This document shows positions 41,134-49,532 of a stretch of 64,000 nt of DNA, piece after piece. The first letter of the stretch is position 1; each line of letters begins with the position of its first letter. Both the position numbers and the translations under genes were made by a program. Under the pieces are notes generated by a model. It saw only the letters and a program-made list of their open reading frames with translations. It had not been told where the DNA came from and did not search any database. This DNA comes from Paenirhodobacter populi (GTDB lineage Bacteria > Pseudomonadota > Alphaproteobacteria > Rhodobacterales > Rhodobacteraceae): positions 1 to 64,000 of the forward strand of contig NZ_SAUZ01000002.1 of the NCBI RefSeq assembly GCF_004022215.1, given 5' to 3'.

Positions 41134-41468
41134 GCGTGCCGCGTCTGAACCGTCTGCTGGTGCTGGAGGAAGCGGCGCGCAGCCCCGATGACGGCGGTGG
41201 ACATCGGCTGAGCTGGCAGGTGCTGGGGCAGCTCTGGGCCGAGGTGACGCCGGGCACCGGGGTCGAGCGGGCGGGGGAATTCGTCACGCTGGCCTCGGTG
41301 CCGTTCCGGATCGTGGTGCGGGCGGCGCCGGTCGGATCGCCGGCGCGGCCGCGGCCTGAGCAACGGTTTCGCGATGGCAGCCGGATCTTTCGCATCCTTG
41401 CCGTCGCCGAGGCGGACCCGGGTCAGCGTTACCTGACCTGCTTTGCCCGCGAGGAGGTGGTGGCATGA
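41130..41468 (+). CDS. Gene transfer agent head-tail adaptor/stopper (gp7)
   Basis: This is a 112-residue small beta-rich protein of the phage head-tail joining family, between connector and tail terminator. Typical pieces are LNRLLVLEEAARSPDDGGGH, then WQVLGQLWAEVTP, and FRDGSRIFRILAVAEADPGQ near the end. It overlaps both neighbours by four bases, so the connector genes g6-g8 are coupled. Confidence 0.85.
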   Translation: MSVPRLNRLLVLEEAARSPDDGGGHRLSWQVLGQLWAEVTPGTGVERAGEFVTLASVPFRIVVRAAPVGSPARPRPEQRFRDGSRIFRILAVAEADPGQRYLTCFAREEVVA

Positions 41469-41887
41469 GCTATGGCACGGCGGCCGCATTGCAGGCGGCG
41501 GTCTATCAATGCCTGCGGGATGCGCCCGGGGTGGCGGCGCTGGTGGGCGCGGACATTTACGACGCGGTGCCGCCTGGCACGGTCACGGGGACCTATGTGG
41601 CGCTTGGGCCGGAGGATGTGGTCGATGCCTCGGACAAGACCGGGCGGGGCGCGCAGCATGATTTCATCGTCTCGGTGGTGACGGACGAGGCGGGATTTTC
41701 GGCGGCGAAAGAGGTGGCGGTGGCGATCTCGGACGCGCTGACGGGCGCGCGTCTGGTGCTGTCGCGTGGGTCGCTGGTGGCGATCTGGTTTCTGAAGGCG
41801 CGGGCGCGGCGGGTCGAGAAGGGCGCCGTGCGGCGGGTCGATCTGACGTTCCGGGCGCGGGTCGAGGACGATCCCGCCACGATCTGA
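41465..41887 (+). CDS. Gene transfer agent tail terminator-like protein, DUF3168 (gp8)
   Basis: This is a 140-residue protein with the DUF3168 pattern: LQAAVYQCLRDAPGVAALVG near the start, IYDAVPPGT, and a beta-strand pair ending in FRARVEDD. In phages this fold forms the tail terminator hexamer. It starts in the g7 stop (ATGA). Three direct copies of CTGATCGGCGG follow its stop. Confidence 0.87.
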   Translation: MSYGTAAALQAAVYQCLRDAPGVAALVGADIYDAVPPGTVTGTYVALGPEDVVDASDKTGRGAQHDFIVSVVTDEAGFSAAKEVAVAISDALTGARLVLSRGSLVAIWFLKARARRVEKGAVRRVDLTFRARVEDDPATI

Positions 41888-41919
41888 TCGGCGGGGCTGA
41901 TCGGCGGCCTGATCGGCGG
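41884..41919 (+). repeat. Triplicate 11-base direct repeat between g8 and g9
   Basis: CTGATCGGCGG occurs at 41884-41894, 41897-41907 and 41909-41919, with spacings of 13 and 12 bases. The first copy overlaps the g8 stop codon. It may be slippage-made sequence; no function is visible. Confidence 0.7.
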
Positions 41920-41942
41920 ATTTCAATTCATTGGAGAAAGAC

Positions 41943-42356
41943 ATGGCGGCGCAGAATGGCAAGGATCTTCTGATCAAGCTCGACCTCAACGGATCGGGCC
42001 TGTTCGAGACCATCGCGGGGCTGAGGGCCTCGCGCATCAGCTTCAATGCGGAGACGGTGGATGTGACCTCGCTCGAAAGCCCCGGGGGGTGGCGCGAGCT
42101 GCTGGGGGGTGCGGGGGTGCGGTCGGCGGCGATCTCGGGCTCGGGGGTGTTCAAGGATGCCTCGACCGACGAGCGGGCGCGGCAGATCTTTTTCGACGGT
42201 GAGATGCCGCGGTTTCAGGTGATCGTGCCGGATTTCGGCATCGTCGAGGGGCCGTTCCTGATCACCGCGATCGAATATTCGGGCAGCTACAACGGCGAGG
42301 CGACCTATGAGATGAGCATGGCCTCGGCCGGGGCGCTGACGTTTACGGCGCTGTGA
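41943..42356 (+). CDS. Gene transfer agent major tail protein (gp9)
   Basis: This 137-residue beta-rich protein forms the tail tube. The block MAAQNGKDLLIKLDL followed by ETVDVTSLESPGGWRELLGG and SGSGVFKDASTDERAR is typical of the GTA/TP901-1-like tail tube family. GGAG precedes the ATG at 41943; two short residues upstream can be ignored. The stop overlaps g10. Confidence 0.9.
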   Translation: MAAQNGKDLLIKLDLNGSGLFETIAGLRASRISFNAETVDVTSLESPGGWRELLGGAGVRSAAISGSGVFKDASTDERARQIFFDGEMPRFQVIVPDFGIVEGPFLITAIEYSGSYNGEATYEMSMASAGALTFTAL

Positions 42357-42673
42357 TGGCGAATCCGATGGCGGGAGAGGTCGTGATCCGGCTGGACGGC
42401 CGCAAGCGGGTGGCGCGGCTGACACTGGGCGCCTTGGCCGAGGTGGAGGCGGAACTGGGCGGATCGGTTCTGGATCTGGTACGGCGGTTCGAGAGCGGGG
42501 CGTTTTCGGCGCGCGACATTCTGGTGCTGCTGTTCGCGGCGCTGAAGGCGGGCGGCTGGAAGGGCAGCGAGGAGGATCTGCGGCAGGCCGAGATCGGGGG
42601 CGGGCCGCTGGAAGCCGCGCGCATCGCGGCGACGTTGCTGGTGCGGGCCTTTACCGTGCCGGGGCAGGAATGA
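42356..42673 (+). CDS. Gene transfer agent gp10 (tail assembly chaperone-like)
   Basis: This is a 105-residue helical protein. It follows the tail tube gene directly and precedes the tape measure, where tail assembly chaperones are found in phages; position and size match RcGTA g10. It contains LTLGALAEVEAELGGS and FSARDILVLLFAALKAGGWK. The ATG at 42356 overlaps the g9 stop (TGATG) with GTG 42353 as an alternative. It overlaps g10.1 by four bases. Confidence 0.8.
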   Translation: MANPMAGEVVIRLDGRKRVARLTLGALAEVEAELGGSVLDLVRRFESGAFSARDILVLLFAALKAGGWKGSEEDLRQAEIGGGPLEAARIAATLLVRAFTVPGQE

Positions 42674-42879
42674 GCGGGCTGGACTGGCCCGGTCTGATGC
42701 GGGCCGGGATGCATGGGCTGGGCCTGAAGCCACGCGATTTCTGGGCGCTGACGCCCGCCGAGCTGGCGCTGATGCTGGGGCGGGAGGCGGGGAGGCCGCC
42801 TCTGTCCCGGGCGCGTCTGGCGGAACTTGCGCGGAAATGGCCGGACCGGGCGGCCTCGGGTGAACCTTTGGAAGGATGA
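42670..42879 (+). CDS. Gene transfer agent g10.1, small tail chaperone-type protein
   Basis: This is a 69-residue protein matching the small ORF (g10.1) known between g10 and g11. The pattern LDWPGLMRAGMHGLGLKPRD and FWALTPAELALML agrees with phage tail assembly chaperones of the TAC type. It starts in the g10 stop and ends four bases before g11. Confidence 0.75.
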   Translation: MSGLDWPGLMRAGMHGLGLKPRDFWALTPAELALMLGREAGRPPLSRARLAELARKWPDRAASGEPLEG

Positions 42880-42883
42880 ACGG

Positions 42884-43543
42884 ATGATCGAGGTGGACGG
42901 GCTCGACACCCTCGGCCGGCAGGCCGCGGAGCTGGAGCGCAATCTGGGCGGCGCGGGGGAGAACGCCGGGGCGTTCAACGACGAACTCACCCGGATGCGG
43001 GAGGGGATGGTCTATACCTCGCGCGAGATGGCGCAGTTGGGGGACCGGATCGGACGCTCGCTCGGCCGTGCGTTCGACGATGTGGTGTTCGACGGGATGA
43101 AGCTGTCGGACGCGCTGAAACAGGTATCGCAGACGATGGCGGACAGCGCCTATCGCATCGCCATGCGGCCGGTCGAGCAGGCTGCCGGCGGGGCGATGGC
43201 GACGGGGATCAACAATCTGCTGAGCGGGATGTTGCCCTTTGCCGATGGCTCGGCGTTCAGTCAGGGGCGGGTGGTGCCGTTCGCCTCGGGCGGGGTGGTC
43301 AGCGCGCCGGTGGCCTTTCCGATGCGCGGCGCCACCGGCCTGATGGGCGAGGCGGGGCCGGAGGCGATCATGCCGCTGACCCGTGGGGCCGATGGGCGGC
43401 TGGGCGTGCAGGCGCAAGGCGGCCGTTCGGTCAATGTGACGATGAACATCTCGACCCCCGATGTCGCGGCTTTCGCGCGCAGCCAGAGCCAGATCGCCGC
43501 GCAGGTGAACCGGGCGCTGTCGCGCGGACAGCGGAACGCCTGA
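42884..43543 (+). CDS. Gene transfer agent tape measure protein (gp11)
   Basis: This 219-residue protein is much shorter than phage tape measures, as expected for the short GTA tail. Helical N-terminal region, then glycine-rich and phage-tail-like segments: GRVVPFASGGVVSAPVAFPM and GLMGEAGPEAIMPLTRG. Length agrees with RcGTA g11. GAAGGATGA lies upstream of the ATG at 42884. Confidence 0.9.
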   Translation: MIEVDGLDTLGRQAAELERNLGGAGENAGAFNDELTRMREGMVYTSREMAQLGDRIGRSLGRAFDDVVFDGMKLSDALKQVSQTMADSAYRIAMRPVEQAAGGAMATGINNLLSGMLPFADGSAFSQGRVVPFASGGVVSAPVAFPMRGATGLMGEAGPEAIMPLTRGADGRLGVQAQGGRSVNVTMNISTPDVAAFARSQSQIAAQVNRALSRGQRNA

Positions 43544-43552
43544 GGAGGAAAC

Positions 43553-44185
43553 ATGGCTTTTCATGAGGTTCGATTTCCCGCCAATCTGAGCTTCGGCTCG
43601 GTCGGCGGGCCGGAGCGGCGCACGGAGATCGTGACGCTGACGAACGGGTTCGAGGAACGCAACAGCCCCTGGGCGCATTCGCGGCGCAGCTATGACGCGG
43701 GGGTGGGGCTGCGGTCGCTGGACGACGTGGAGCGGCTGATCGCCTTTTTCGAGGCGCGCGGCGGGCAGTTGCACGGGTTCCGCTGGAAGGACTGGGCGGA
43801 TTACAAGAGTTGCCCGGCCTCGCAGGAGGTCGGTTTCGAGGATCAGGTGATCGGCACGGGGGACGGGCAGACCCGGACCTTTGCGCTGGCAAAGACCTAT
43901 CGGTCGGGCGATTTCAGCTATGTGCGCCCGATCCTGAAGCCCGTGGCGGGCACGGTGGTGACGGGCATTCAGGGGCATCACCAGTCCGAGGGGGACGCCT
44001 TTACGCTGGATACCGCGCGGGGTGAGGTGACATTCGCCGTCGCGCCGGGCGCGGGTGCGGTGGTGACGGCGGGGTTCGAGTTCGACGTTCCGGTGCGGTT
44101 CGACACCGACCGGATACAGGTTTCGGTGCAGTCCTTCCGGGCGGGCGATCTGCCGCAGGTGCCGGTGGTGGAGGTGCGGATATGA
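43553..44185 (+). CDS. Gene transfer agent distal tail protein, DUF2460 (gp12)
   Basis: This is a 210-residue protein of the DUF2460 family, which forms the ring between tail tube and baseplate. Blocks are FHEVRFPANLSFGSVGGPER, GFEERNSPWAHSRRSYDAGV and WKDWADYKS. A strong GGAGG with a four-base spacer starts it at 43553. It overlaps g13 by four bases. Confidence 0.92.
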   Translation: MAFHEVRFPANLSFGSVGGPERRTEIVTLTNGFEERNSPWAHSRRSYDAGVGLRSLDDVERLIAFFEARGGQLHGFRWKDWADYKSCPASQEVGFEDQVIGTGDGQTRTFALAKTYRSGDFSYVRPILKPVAGTVVTGIQGHHQSEGDAFTLDTARGEVTFAVAPGAGAVVTAGFEFDVPVRFDTDRIQVSVQSFRAGDLPQVPVVEVRI

Positions 44186-45075
44186 CGGGCTACCCGGAGG
44201 CCTTTCAGGCCCATCTGGACACCGGCTGCACGACCATTGCCCGTGCCTGGGCGGTGACGCGGCAGGACGGGGTCACGCTGGGTTTTACCGATCATGACCG
44301 GGCGCTGGACTTCGCGGGTATCCGGTTCGAGCCGGACAGCGGCATGACGGCCAAGGCGCTGACGCAGGGCACGGGGCTGTCGGTCGACAATACCGAGGGC
44401 TATGGCGCGCTGAATTCCGATGCGATCAGCGAGGCCGATCTGCTGGCGGGCCGCTATGACGGGGCGGAGATCCGCAGCTGGCTGGTGAACTGGGCGGAGC
44501 CCACGTCGCATGTGCTGATCTTTCGCGGCACATTCGGCGAGGTCAGCCGGGGCGCGGGAGCCTTTACCGTTGAGCTTCGGGGATTGAGCGAGCCTTTGGG
44601 GCAGGCGACCGGGCGGGTCTATCATCCGCGTTGTTCGGCGGTGCTGGGGGACGGGGCCTGCCGGTTCGATCTGACGCGCACTGGGTATTTCCGCGAAACC
44701 GTGGTCGAGACGGTCGAGGATGCGCTGGTGTTCCGTTTCGCGCCGTTCGACGGGTTCGAGGACCGCTGGTTCGAGAAGGGGCGGCTCAGGGTGCTGGGCG
44801 GTGCCGCTGTCGGGCTGATCGGCATGGTGAAGAACGACCGCATCCAGACGGATGGCACGCGCCGGATCGAGCTGTGGCAGCGTCTGGGGGCGGAGGTCGC
44901 GCCGGGCGACGTGATCCGGCTTGAGGCGGGATGCGATCGCCGGGGCGAGACCTGCCGGTTGAAGTTCGACAATTTCATGAATTTTCGTGGGTTTCCGCAT
45001 GTGCCGGGGGAGGATTGGATGAGCTCCTACCCGGTGAAGGCGGGCACGAACGACGGGGGGAGCCTGTTCAAGTGA
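44182..45075 (+). CDS. Gene transfer agent hub protein, DUF2163 type with cysteine cluster (gp13)
   Basis: This is a 297-residue baseplate hub. The N-terminal DUF2163 part (about 1-170) and a C-terminal BR0599-like part are visible. Four cysteines in two pairs, CSAVLGDGAC and CDRRGETC, are well placed to bind an iron-sulfur cluster, as known for related hub proteins. The C-terminal FDNFMNFRGFPHVPGED is conserved in the family. It overlaps g12 and g14. Confidence 0.9.
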   Translation: MTGYPEAFQAHLDTGCTTIARAWAVTRQDGVTLGFTDHDRALDFAGIRFEPDSGMTAKALTQGTGLSVDNTEGYGALNSDAISEADLLAGRYDGAEIRSWLVNWAEPTSHVLIFRGTFGEVSRGAGAFTVELRGLSEPLGQATGRVYHPRCSAVLGDGACRFDLTRTGYFRETVVETVEDALVFRFAPFDGFEDRWFEKGRLRVLGGAAVGLIGMVKNDRIQTDGTRRIELWQRLGAEVAPGDVIRLEAGCDRRGETCRLKFDNFMNFRGFPHVPGEDWMSSYPVKAGTNDGGSLFK

Positions 45076-45530
45076 CCGGAACGGACAACGGCATCGGGCT
45101 GCGCGCGGTTGGCATCGCGCGGCAATGGATCGGGACGCCCTATCTGCATCAGGCCTCGGTCCGGGGGGTGGGGACGGATTGTCTTGGGCTGCTGCGCGGC
45201 ATCTGGCGCGCGCTTTACGGCGAAGAACCGGAGGCCGTGCCGCCCTATACCGCCGACTGGGCGGAACCCGCGCGGCAGGAGCGTCTCTGGCAGGCGGCGG
45301 AGCGGCATCTGCTGCGCGCCCCGGACGGCGTGCCTGCCCCGGGACAGGTGCTGTTGTTCCGGATGCGTGCGGGATCCATCGCCAAACATCTGGGCATTTC
45401 GGCGGAGCCGGCGCCGGGCCGTAAAAGCTTCATCCATGCCTATACCGGGCATGGCGTGATCGAGAGCCCGCTTTCCACACCATGGCAGCGCCGCATCGTG
45501 GCGCGCTTCACCTTTCCCGCAGGAGCCTGA
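45072..45530 (+). CDS. Gene transfer agent NlpC/P60-type peptidase (gp14)
   Basis: This is a 152-residue cell-wall peptidase of the tail tip, likely to make the hole through which DNA passes. The catalytic Cys is in GTDCLGLLRG, with His in AKHLGISAEP and a further polar residue downstream in FIHAYTGHGV. The start is a GTG at 45072 overlapping the g13 stop. It is followed two bases later by g15. Confidence 0.9.
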   Translation: MTGTDNGIGLRAVGIARQWIGTPYLHQASVRGVGTDCLGLLRGIWRALYGEEPEAVPPYTADWAEPARQERLWQAAERHLLRAPDGVPAPGQVLLFRMRAGSIAKHLGISAEPAPGRKSFIHAYTGHGVIESPLSTPWQRRIVARFTFPAGA

Positions 45531-45532
45531 CC

Positions 45533-48500
45533 ATGGCGACGATCCTTCTTTCCGCGGCAGGCGGCGCGATCGGGGCCGGGTTCGGCGGCACGATCCTTGG
45601 GCTTTCGGGCGCGGTGATCGGCCGGGCGGCAGGCGCCGTCGTCGGTCATGCGATCGACCAGCGGCTGCTTGGCTCGGGCTCGCAGAGCGTGGAGACCGGG
45701 CGGGTCGAGCGGCTGCGCATGACCAGCGCCGCCGAGGGCGAGGCGGTTGGCATCCTTTGGGGGCGGATGCGGGTTGCCGGGCAGGTGATCTGGGCGACGC
45801 GCTTTTTCGAGAGCGCGGTGACGACGAAGCAGTCCTCGGGCGGCAAGGGGTCGAGCCGGTCTGGCGGCAGCGTCACGACGACGAGCTACAGCTATTCCGT
45901 CAGTCTGGCGATCGCGCTGTGCGAGGGGGAGATCCTGCGCGTCGGGCGGATCTGGGCGGATGGGACGGAGGTCGACCGCTCGACCCTGAACATGCGGGTC
46001 TATCGCGGATCCGAGGATCAGTTGCCCGACCCGAAGATCGCCGCGGTGGAGGGGGCCGAGGAGGCACCGGCCTATCGCGGCATCGCCTATGTGGTCATCG
46101 AGGATCTGCAGCTTGCGCCCTTCGGCAATCGCGTGCCGATCTTTTCGTTCGAGGTGATGCGGGCGTCGGGCGGCGCGGGGCTGCCCGCATTGCCGGACCT
46201 GACCCGCGCCGTTCGGGGCGTGTCGATGATCCCGGGGACGGGGGAATATTCCCTTGCGACGACGCGGGTCTATCAGCCGGGCGCGGATGGCCAGACGGTC
46301 GCGGTGAATGAGAACGCGCCGGGCGGGATCACCGATTTCAGCCAGTCGGTGCAGGCGCTGGACGAGGAACTGCCCGCCTGCGGCTCGGTTTCGCTTGTCG
46401 TGTCGTGGTTCGGGACCGATCTGCGTTGCGGGGAATGCCTGATCCGGCCCGAGGTTTCGGAAAAGACCGCGGATGGCAGCAACATGCCGTGGCGGGTCTC
46501 GGGGCTGACGCGGCAGACGGCGTTGCAACTTCCGCAGCTGGACGGTGGGGCGGTCTATGGGGGAACGCCGGCGGATGCCTCGGTCATCGAGGCGATCCGT
46601 GCCTTGCGGGAGGCGGGGAAGGCGGTGACCTTCTATCCGTTCATCCTGATGGAGCAGATGGCGGGCAATACCTTGCCAGATCCCTGGAGCGGGGCGGTGG
46701 GGCAGGCCCCCTTGCCTTGGCGGGGGCGGATCACCCTGTCCGCGGCGCCGGGGCGCGACGATAGCCCGGATGGCACTGCCGCTGCCGAGGCCGAGGTGGC
46801 GGCGTTCTTTGGCGCGGCCGTGCCGGGGGATTATCATGTCCGGACCGATACCGTCGATTACGCCGGGCCGCAGGAATGGTCGATGCGGCGCTTCATCCTG
46901 CATTACGCGCATCTGTGCGCACTGGCGGGTGGGGTCGATGCCTTCTGTATCGGCACCGAGATGGTCGCGCTGACGCAGATACGGGGACCGGGGAACAGCT
47001 TTCCGGCGGTCGCCGCGTTGCGCGCGCTGGCACGGGATGTGCGCGAGATCCTCGGCCCGGACTGCAAGATCGGCTATGCGGCCGACTGGTCGGAATATTT
47101 CGGCTATCATCCGGGAGATGGGGAGTGCTTCTTCCACCTCGATCCGCTCTGGGCCGATCCCGAGATCGACTTCATCGGCATCGACAATTACATGCCGCTG
47201 TCGGACTGGCGCGACGGGATCGGGCATCTGGATGCGGGATGGCGCTCGATCTACAACCCCGATTATCTGAAGGCGAATATCGAGGCCGGGGAGGGCTTCG
47301 ACTGGTATTACGCGCATCCCGAGCATCGGGATGCGCAGATCCGGACACCGATCACCGATGGCGAGGGGGAGCCGTGGCTCTGGCGCTACAAGGACATTCG
47401 CAACTGGTGGACGAATTTCCATTATCAGCGGGTAGGGGGTGTGCGCGATCCGGACCCGACGGAATGGGTGCCGCAATCAAAGCCCATCTGGTTCACCGAG
47501 CTTGGCTGTGCGGCGGTCGACAAGGGGACGAACCAGCCGAACAAGTTCCATGATCCCAAAAGCTCTGAATCCGCGCTGCCCTATTATTCCAACGGCCGGC
47601 GGGACGAGCTGATCCAGATGCAATATCTGCGTGCGATGCTGTCATACTGGGAGGATCCCGCGCGCAATCCGGTATCGCCGGTCTACGGCGGTCCGATGAT
47701 CGACATGGGACGGGCGCATGTCTGGGCCTGGGACGCGCGGCCCTATCCGCAGTTTCCGCAACGCTCGGATCTGTGGGCGGACAGCGACAATTACGCGCGC
47801 GGACACTGGATTTCCGGCCGGGCGGTGTCGCAGCCGCTGGATTGCGTGGTGGCCGAGATCTGCCATCGGTCCGGAGTGAGGGATGTCGATACGCGCGCGG
47901 TCCATGGCGTCGTGCGGGGCTTTGTCATGGAAGGGGGACAGAGCGGGCGGGCCGCGCTGCAATCGCTGTGCCTCGCCTATGGGATGGAAGCGGTCGAGCG
48001 CGACGGGACGCTGGCTTTCCGCATGCGGGACGGGTTGCCCGTGGCGCGGCTGACGGCGGAGGATATGGCGCTGGGCGAAAATGACGGCGCGGTCGAGACC
48101 ATCCGGGCGCCCGAGGCCGAAAGCTCGGGGCGGGTGCGATTCACTTATGTCGAGGCGGACGGGGATTTCGAGACGGCTTCGGTCGAGGCGGTCTTCCCCG
48201 ACGAGGAGGCCGGAGGCATCACCGGATCCGAGATCCCGGTGGCGCTGACGCGCGCGTTGGCGCAGGGCACGGCGGAACGCTGGCTGGCCGAGGCGCGCGT
48301 GGCGCGGGACACGGCGCGTTTCGTATTGCCGCCCTCGCGGGGGCATCTGGGCGCGGGGGATGTGGTCACGCTCGATGCGGAGGAGGGTCATCGCCATTAC
48401 CGGATCGACCGGGTGGAGCGCGCGGAAGCCGTGAGCATTGAGGCGGTGCGGGTCGAGGCCGGGGTTTACGAAGCCTCGGACGAGGCGGACGTTCGGGTGA

Positions 48501-49459
48501 TCGGGCGGCCCTTCGCCGCGCCGGTGCCGGTGACGACGGTCTTCCTCGACCTGCCGCTGATGACCGGGGAGGAGGACCCGGTCGCCCCGCATCTGGCGGT
48601 CAATGCGACGCCGTGGCCGGGATCGGTGGCGGTCTATGCCGCGGTCGAGGATGCGGGCTATGCGCTCGATCAGGTGATCGACACGCGCGCCGCGATGGGG
48701 GTAACGCTGTCGCCGCTGCACCGGGCGCAGGCGGGCGTGTGGGATCGCGGAGCGCCGTTGCGGGTGCGGATGGATTGGGGGTCTCTGGCCTCGGTCTCGC
48801 CCTTGCAGCTGTTTTCGGGCGACAATCTGATGGCGATCGGCGACGGGCTTGGAAATTCGGATTGGGAATTGTTCCAGTTCGCCGGGGCCACGCCGGTCGC
48901 GCCGGGGGAATGGGAGCTGACGATGCGTCTGCGCGGGCAGCTTGGCACGGACGGGATCATGCCGGATGTCTGGCCGGAGGGAAGCCGGGTGGTGGTGGTC
49001 GATGCCGCCTTGCGGCAGATCTCGCTGCCCGCTTCGGCAAGGGGGCTGATGCGGCATTACCGCATCGGGCCGGCGCTGCAAGGCTATGACGATCCGTCCT
49101 ATGTGCATCGTGAAGAGGCTTTCTTCGGCATCGGCCAGCGCCCGCTGAGCCCGTGCCATCTGCGGGGCGAGACTGTCGGGGAAGGCGTGCGGTTTCGCTG
49201 GACACGGCGGACGCGGATCGATGGGGACAGCTGGGAGGGCTATGACGTTCCCCTTGGCGAAACGCGGGAGGCCTATCTGGTGCGTGTCCTGACGGATGGG
49301 GTGATCCGCCGCGAGGTGGTGGTGACGGAGCCGGTCTGGCTGTATTCCACCACGGCGCGTCTGGCCGATGGGGTGGGCGGCGCGTATCGGGTGGAGGTGG
49401 CGCAGATCTCGGACGCATTCGGGGTGGGGCCTGCCGCACGCTGGCAGGCTTCGGAATGA
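45533..49459 (+). CDS. Gene transfer agent megatron protein (gp15), tail tip
   Basis: This is a 1308-residue multi-domain baseplate protein and by far the largest in the cluster; the RcGTA homologue has about the same length. A glycine-rich, partly hydrophobic N-terminus (first 50 residues) precedes a beta-rich part, a TIM-barrel-like central region around residues 400-700 (FIGIDNYMPLSDWRDG, ADWSEYFGYHPGDGE) and a putative receptor-binding C-terminal region. GTA megatron proteins combine a GTA TIM-barrel-like domain with phage tail segments. The ATG at 45533 follows AGGAG at seven bases. No frameshift was seen. Confidence 0.93.
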   Translation: MATILLSAAGGAIGAGFGGTILGLSGAVIGRAAGAVVGHAIDQRLLGSGSQSVETGRVERLRMTSAAEGEAVGILWGRMRVAGQVIWATRFFESAVTTKQSSGGKGSSRSGGSVTTTSYSYSVSLAIALCEGEILRVGRIWADGTEVDRSTLNMRVYRGSEDQLPDPKIAAVEGAEEAPAYRGIAYVVIEDLQLAPFGNRVPIFSFEVMRASGGAGLPALPDLTRAVRGVSMIPGTGEYSLATTRVYQPGADGQTVAVNENAPGGITDFSQSVQALDEELPACGSVSLVVSWFGTDLRCGECLIRPEVSEKTADGSNMPWRVSGLTRQTALQLPQLDGGAVYGGTPADASVIEAIRALREAGKAVTFYPFILMEQMAGNTLPDPWSGAVGQAPLPWRGRITLSAAPGRDDSPDGTAAAEAEVAAFFGAAVPGDYHVRTDTVDYAGPQEWSMRRFILHYAHLCALAGGVDAFCIGTEMVALTQIRGPGNSFPAVAALRALARDVREILGPDCKIGYAADWSEYFGYHPGDGECFFHLDPLWADPEIDFIGIDNYMPLSDWRDGIGHLDAGWRSIYNPDYLKANIEAGEGFDWYYAHPEHRDAQIRTPITDGEGEPWLWRYKDIRNWWTNFHYQRVGGVRDPDPTEWVPQSKPIWFTELGCAAVDKGTNQPNKFHDPKSSESALPYYSNGRRDELIQMQYLRAMLSYWEDPARNPVSPVYGGPMIDMGRAHVWAWDARPYPQFPQRSDLWADSDNYARGHWISGRAVSQPLDCVVAEICHRSGVRDVDTRAVHGVVRGFVMEGGQSGRAALQSLCLAYGMEAVERDGTLAFRMRDGLPVARLTAEDMALGENDGAVETIRAPEAESSGRVRFTYVEADGDFETASVEAVFPDEEAGGITGSEIPVALTRALAQGTAERWLAEARVARDTARFVLPPSRGHLGAGDVVTLDAEEGHRHYRIDRVERAEAVSIEAVRVEAGVYEASDEADVRVIGRPFAAPVPVTTVFLDLPLMTGEEDPVAPHLAVNATPWPGSVAVYAAVEDAGYALDQVIDTRAAMGVTLSPLHRAQAGVWDRGAPLRVRMDWGSLASVSPLQLFSGDNLMAIGDGLGNSDWELFQFAGATPVAPGEWELTMRLRGQLGTDGIMPDVWPEGSRVVVVDAALRQISLPASARGLMRHYRIGPALQGYDDPSYVHREEAFFGIGQRPLSPCHLRGETVGEGVRFRWTRRTRIDGDSWEGYDVPLGETREAYLVRVLTDGVIRREVVVTEPVWLYSTTARLADGVGGAYRVEVAQISDAFGVGPAARWQASE

Positions 49460-49532
49460 TCCGGCCCGTGCGGGCACTGGTCGCCTGCCGCGTCCTGTGC
49501 TAGTTTGGCCGCCAAAATTCAGGAGAACCGCC

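Larger units (their letters stand above)
35532..49459 (+). mobile_element. Complete RcGTA-type gene transfer agent structural cluster (g1-g15)
   Basis: About 14 kb of tightly packed genes in canonical order: small terminase, large terminase, portal, g3.5, protease, major capsid, head-tail connectors (g6-g8), major tail, tail chaperones (g10, g10.1), tape measure, distal tail, hub, peptidase and megatron. No gene is broken and most overlap or abut. The order and gene sizes match the locus of Rhodobacter capsulatus, including the cysE neighbour. Such particles package random host DNA and move it to other cells. GTAs are vertically inherited rather than self-mobile; the label marks the phage-derived origin. 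Regulatory and spike genes are elsewhere in such genomes. Confidence 0.93.
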
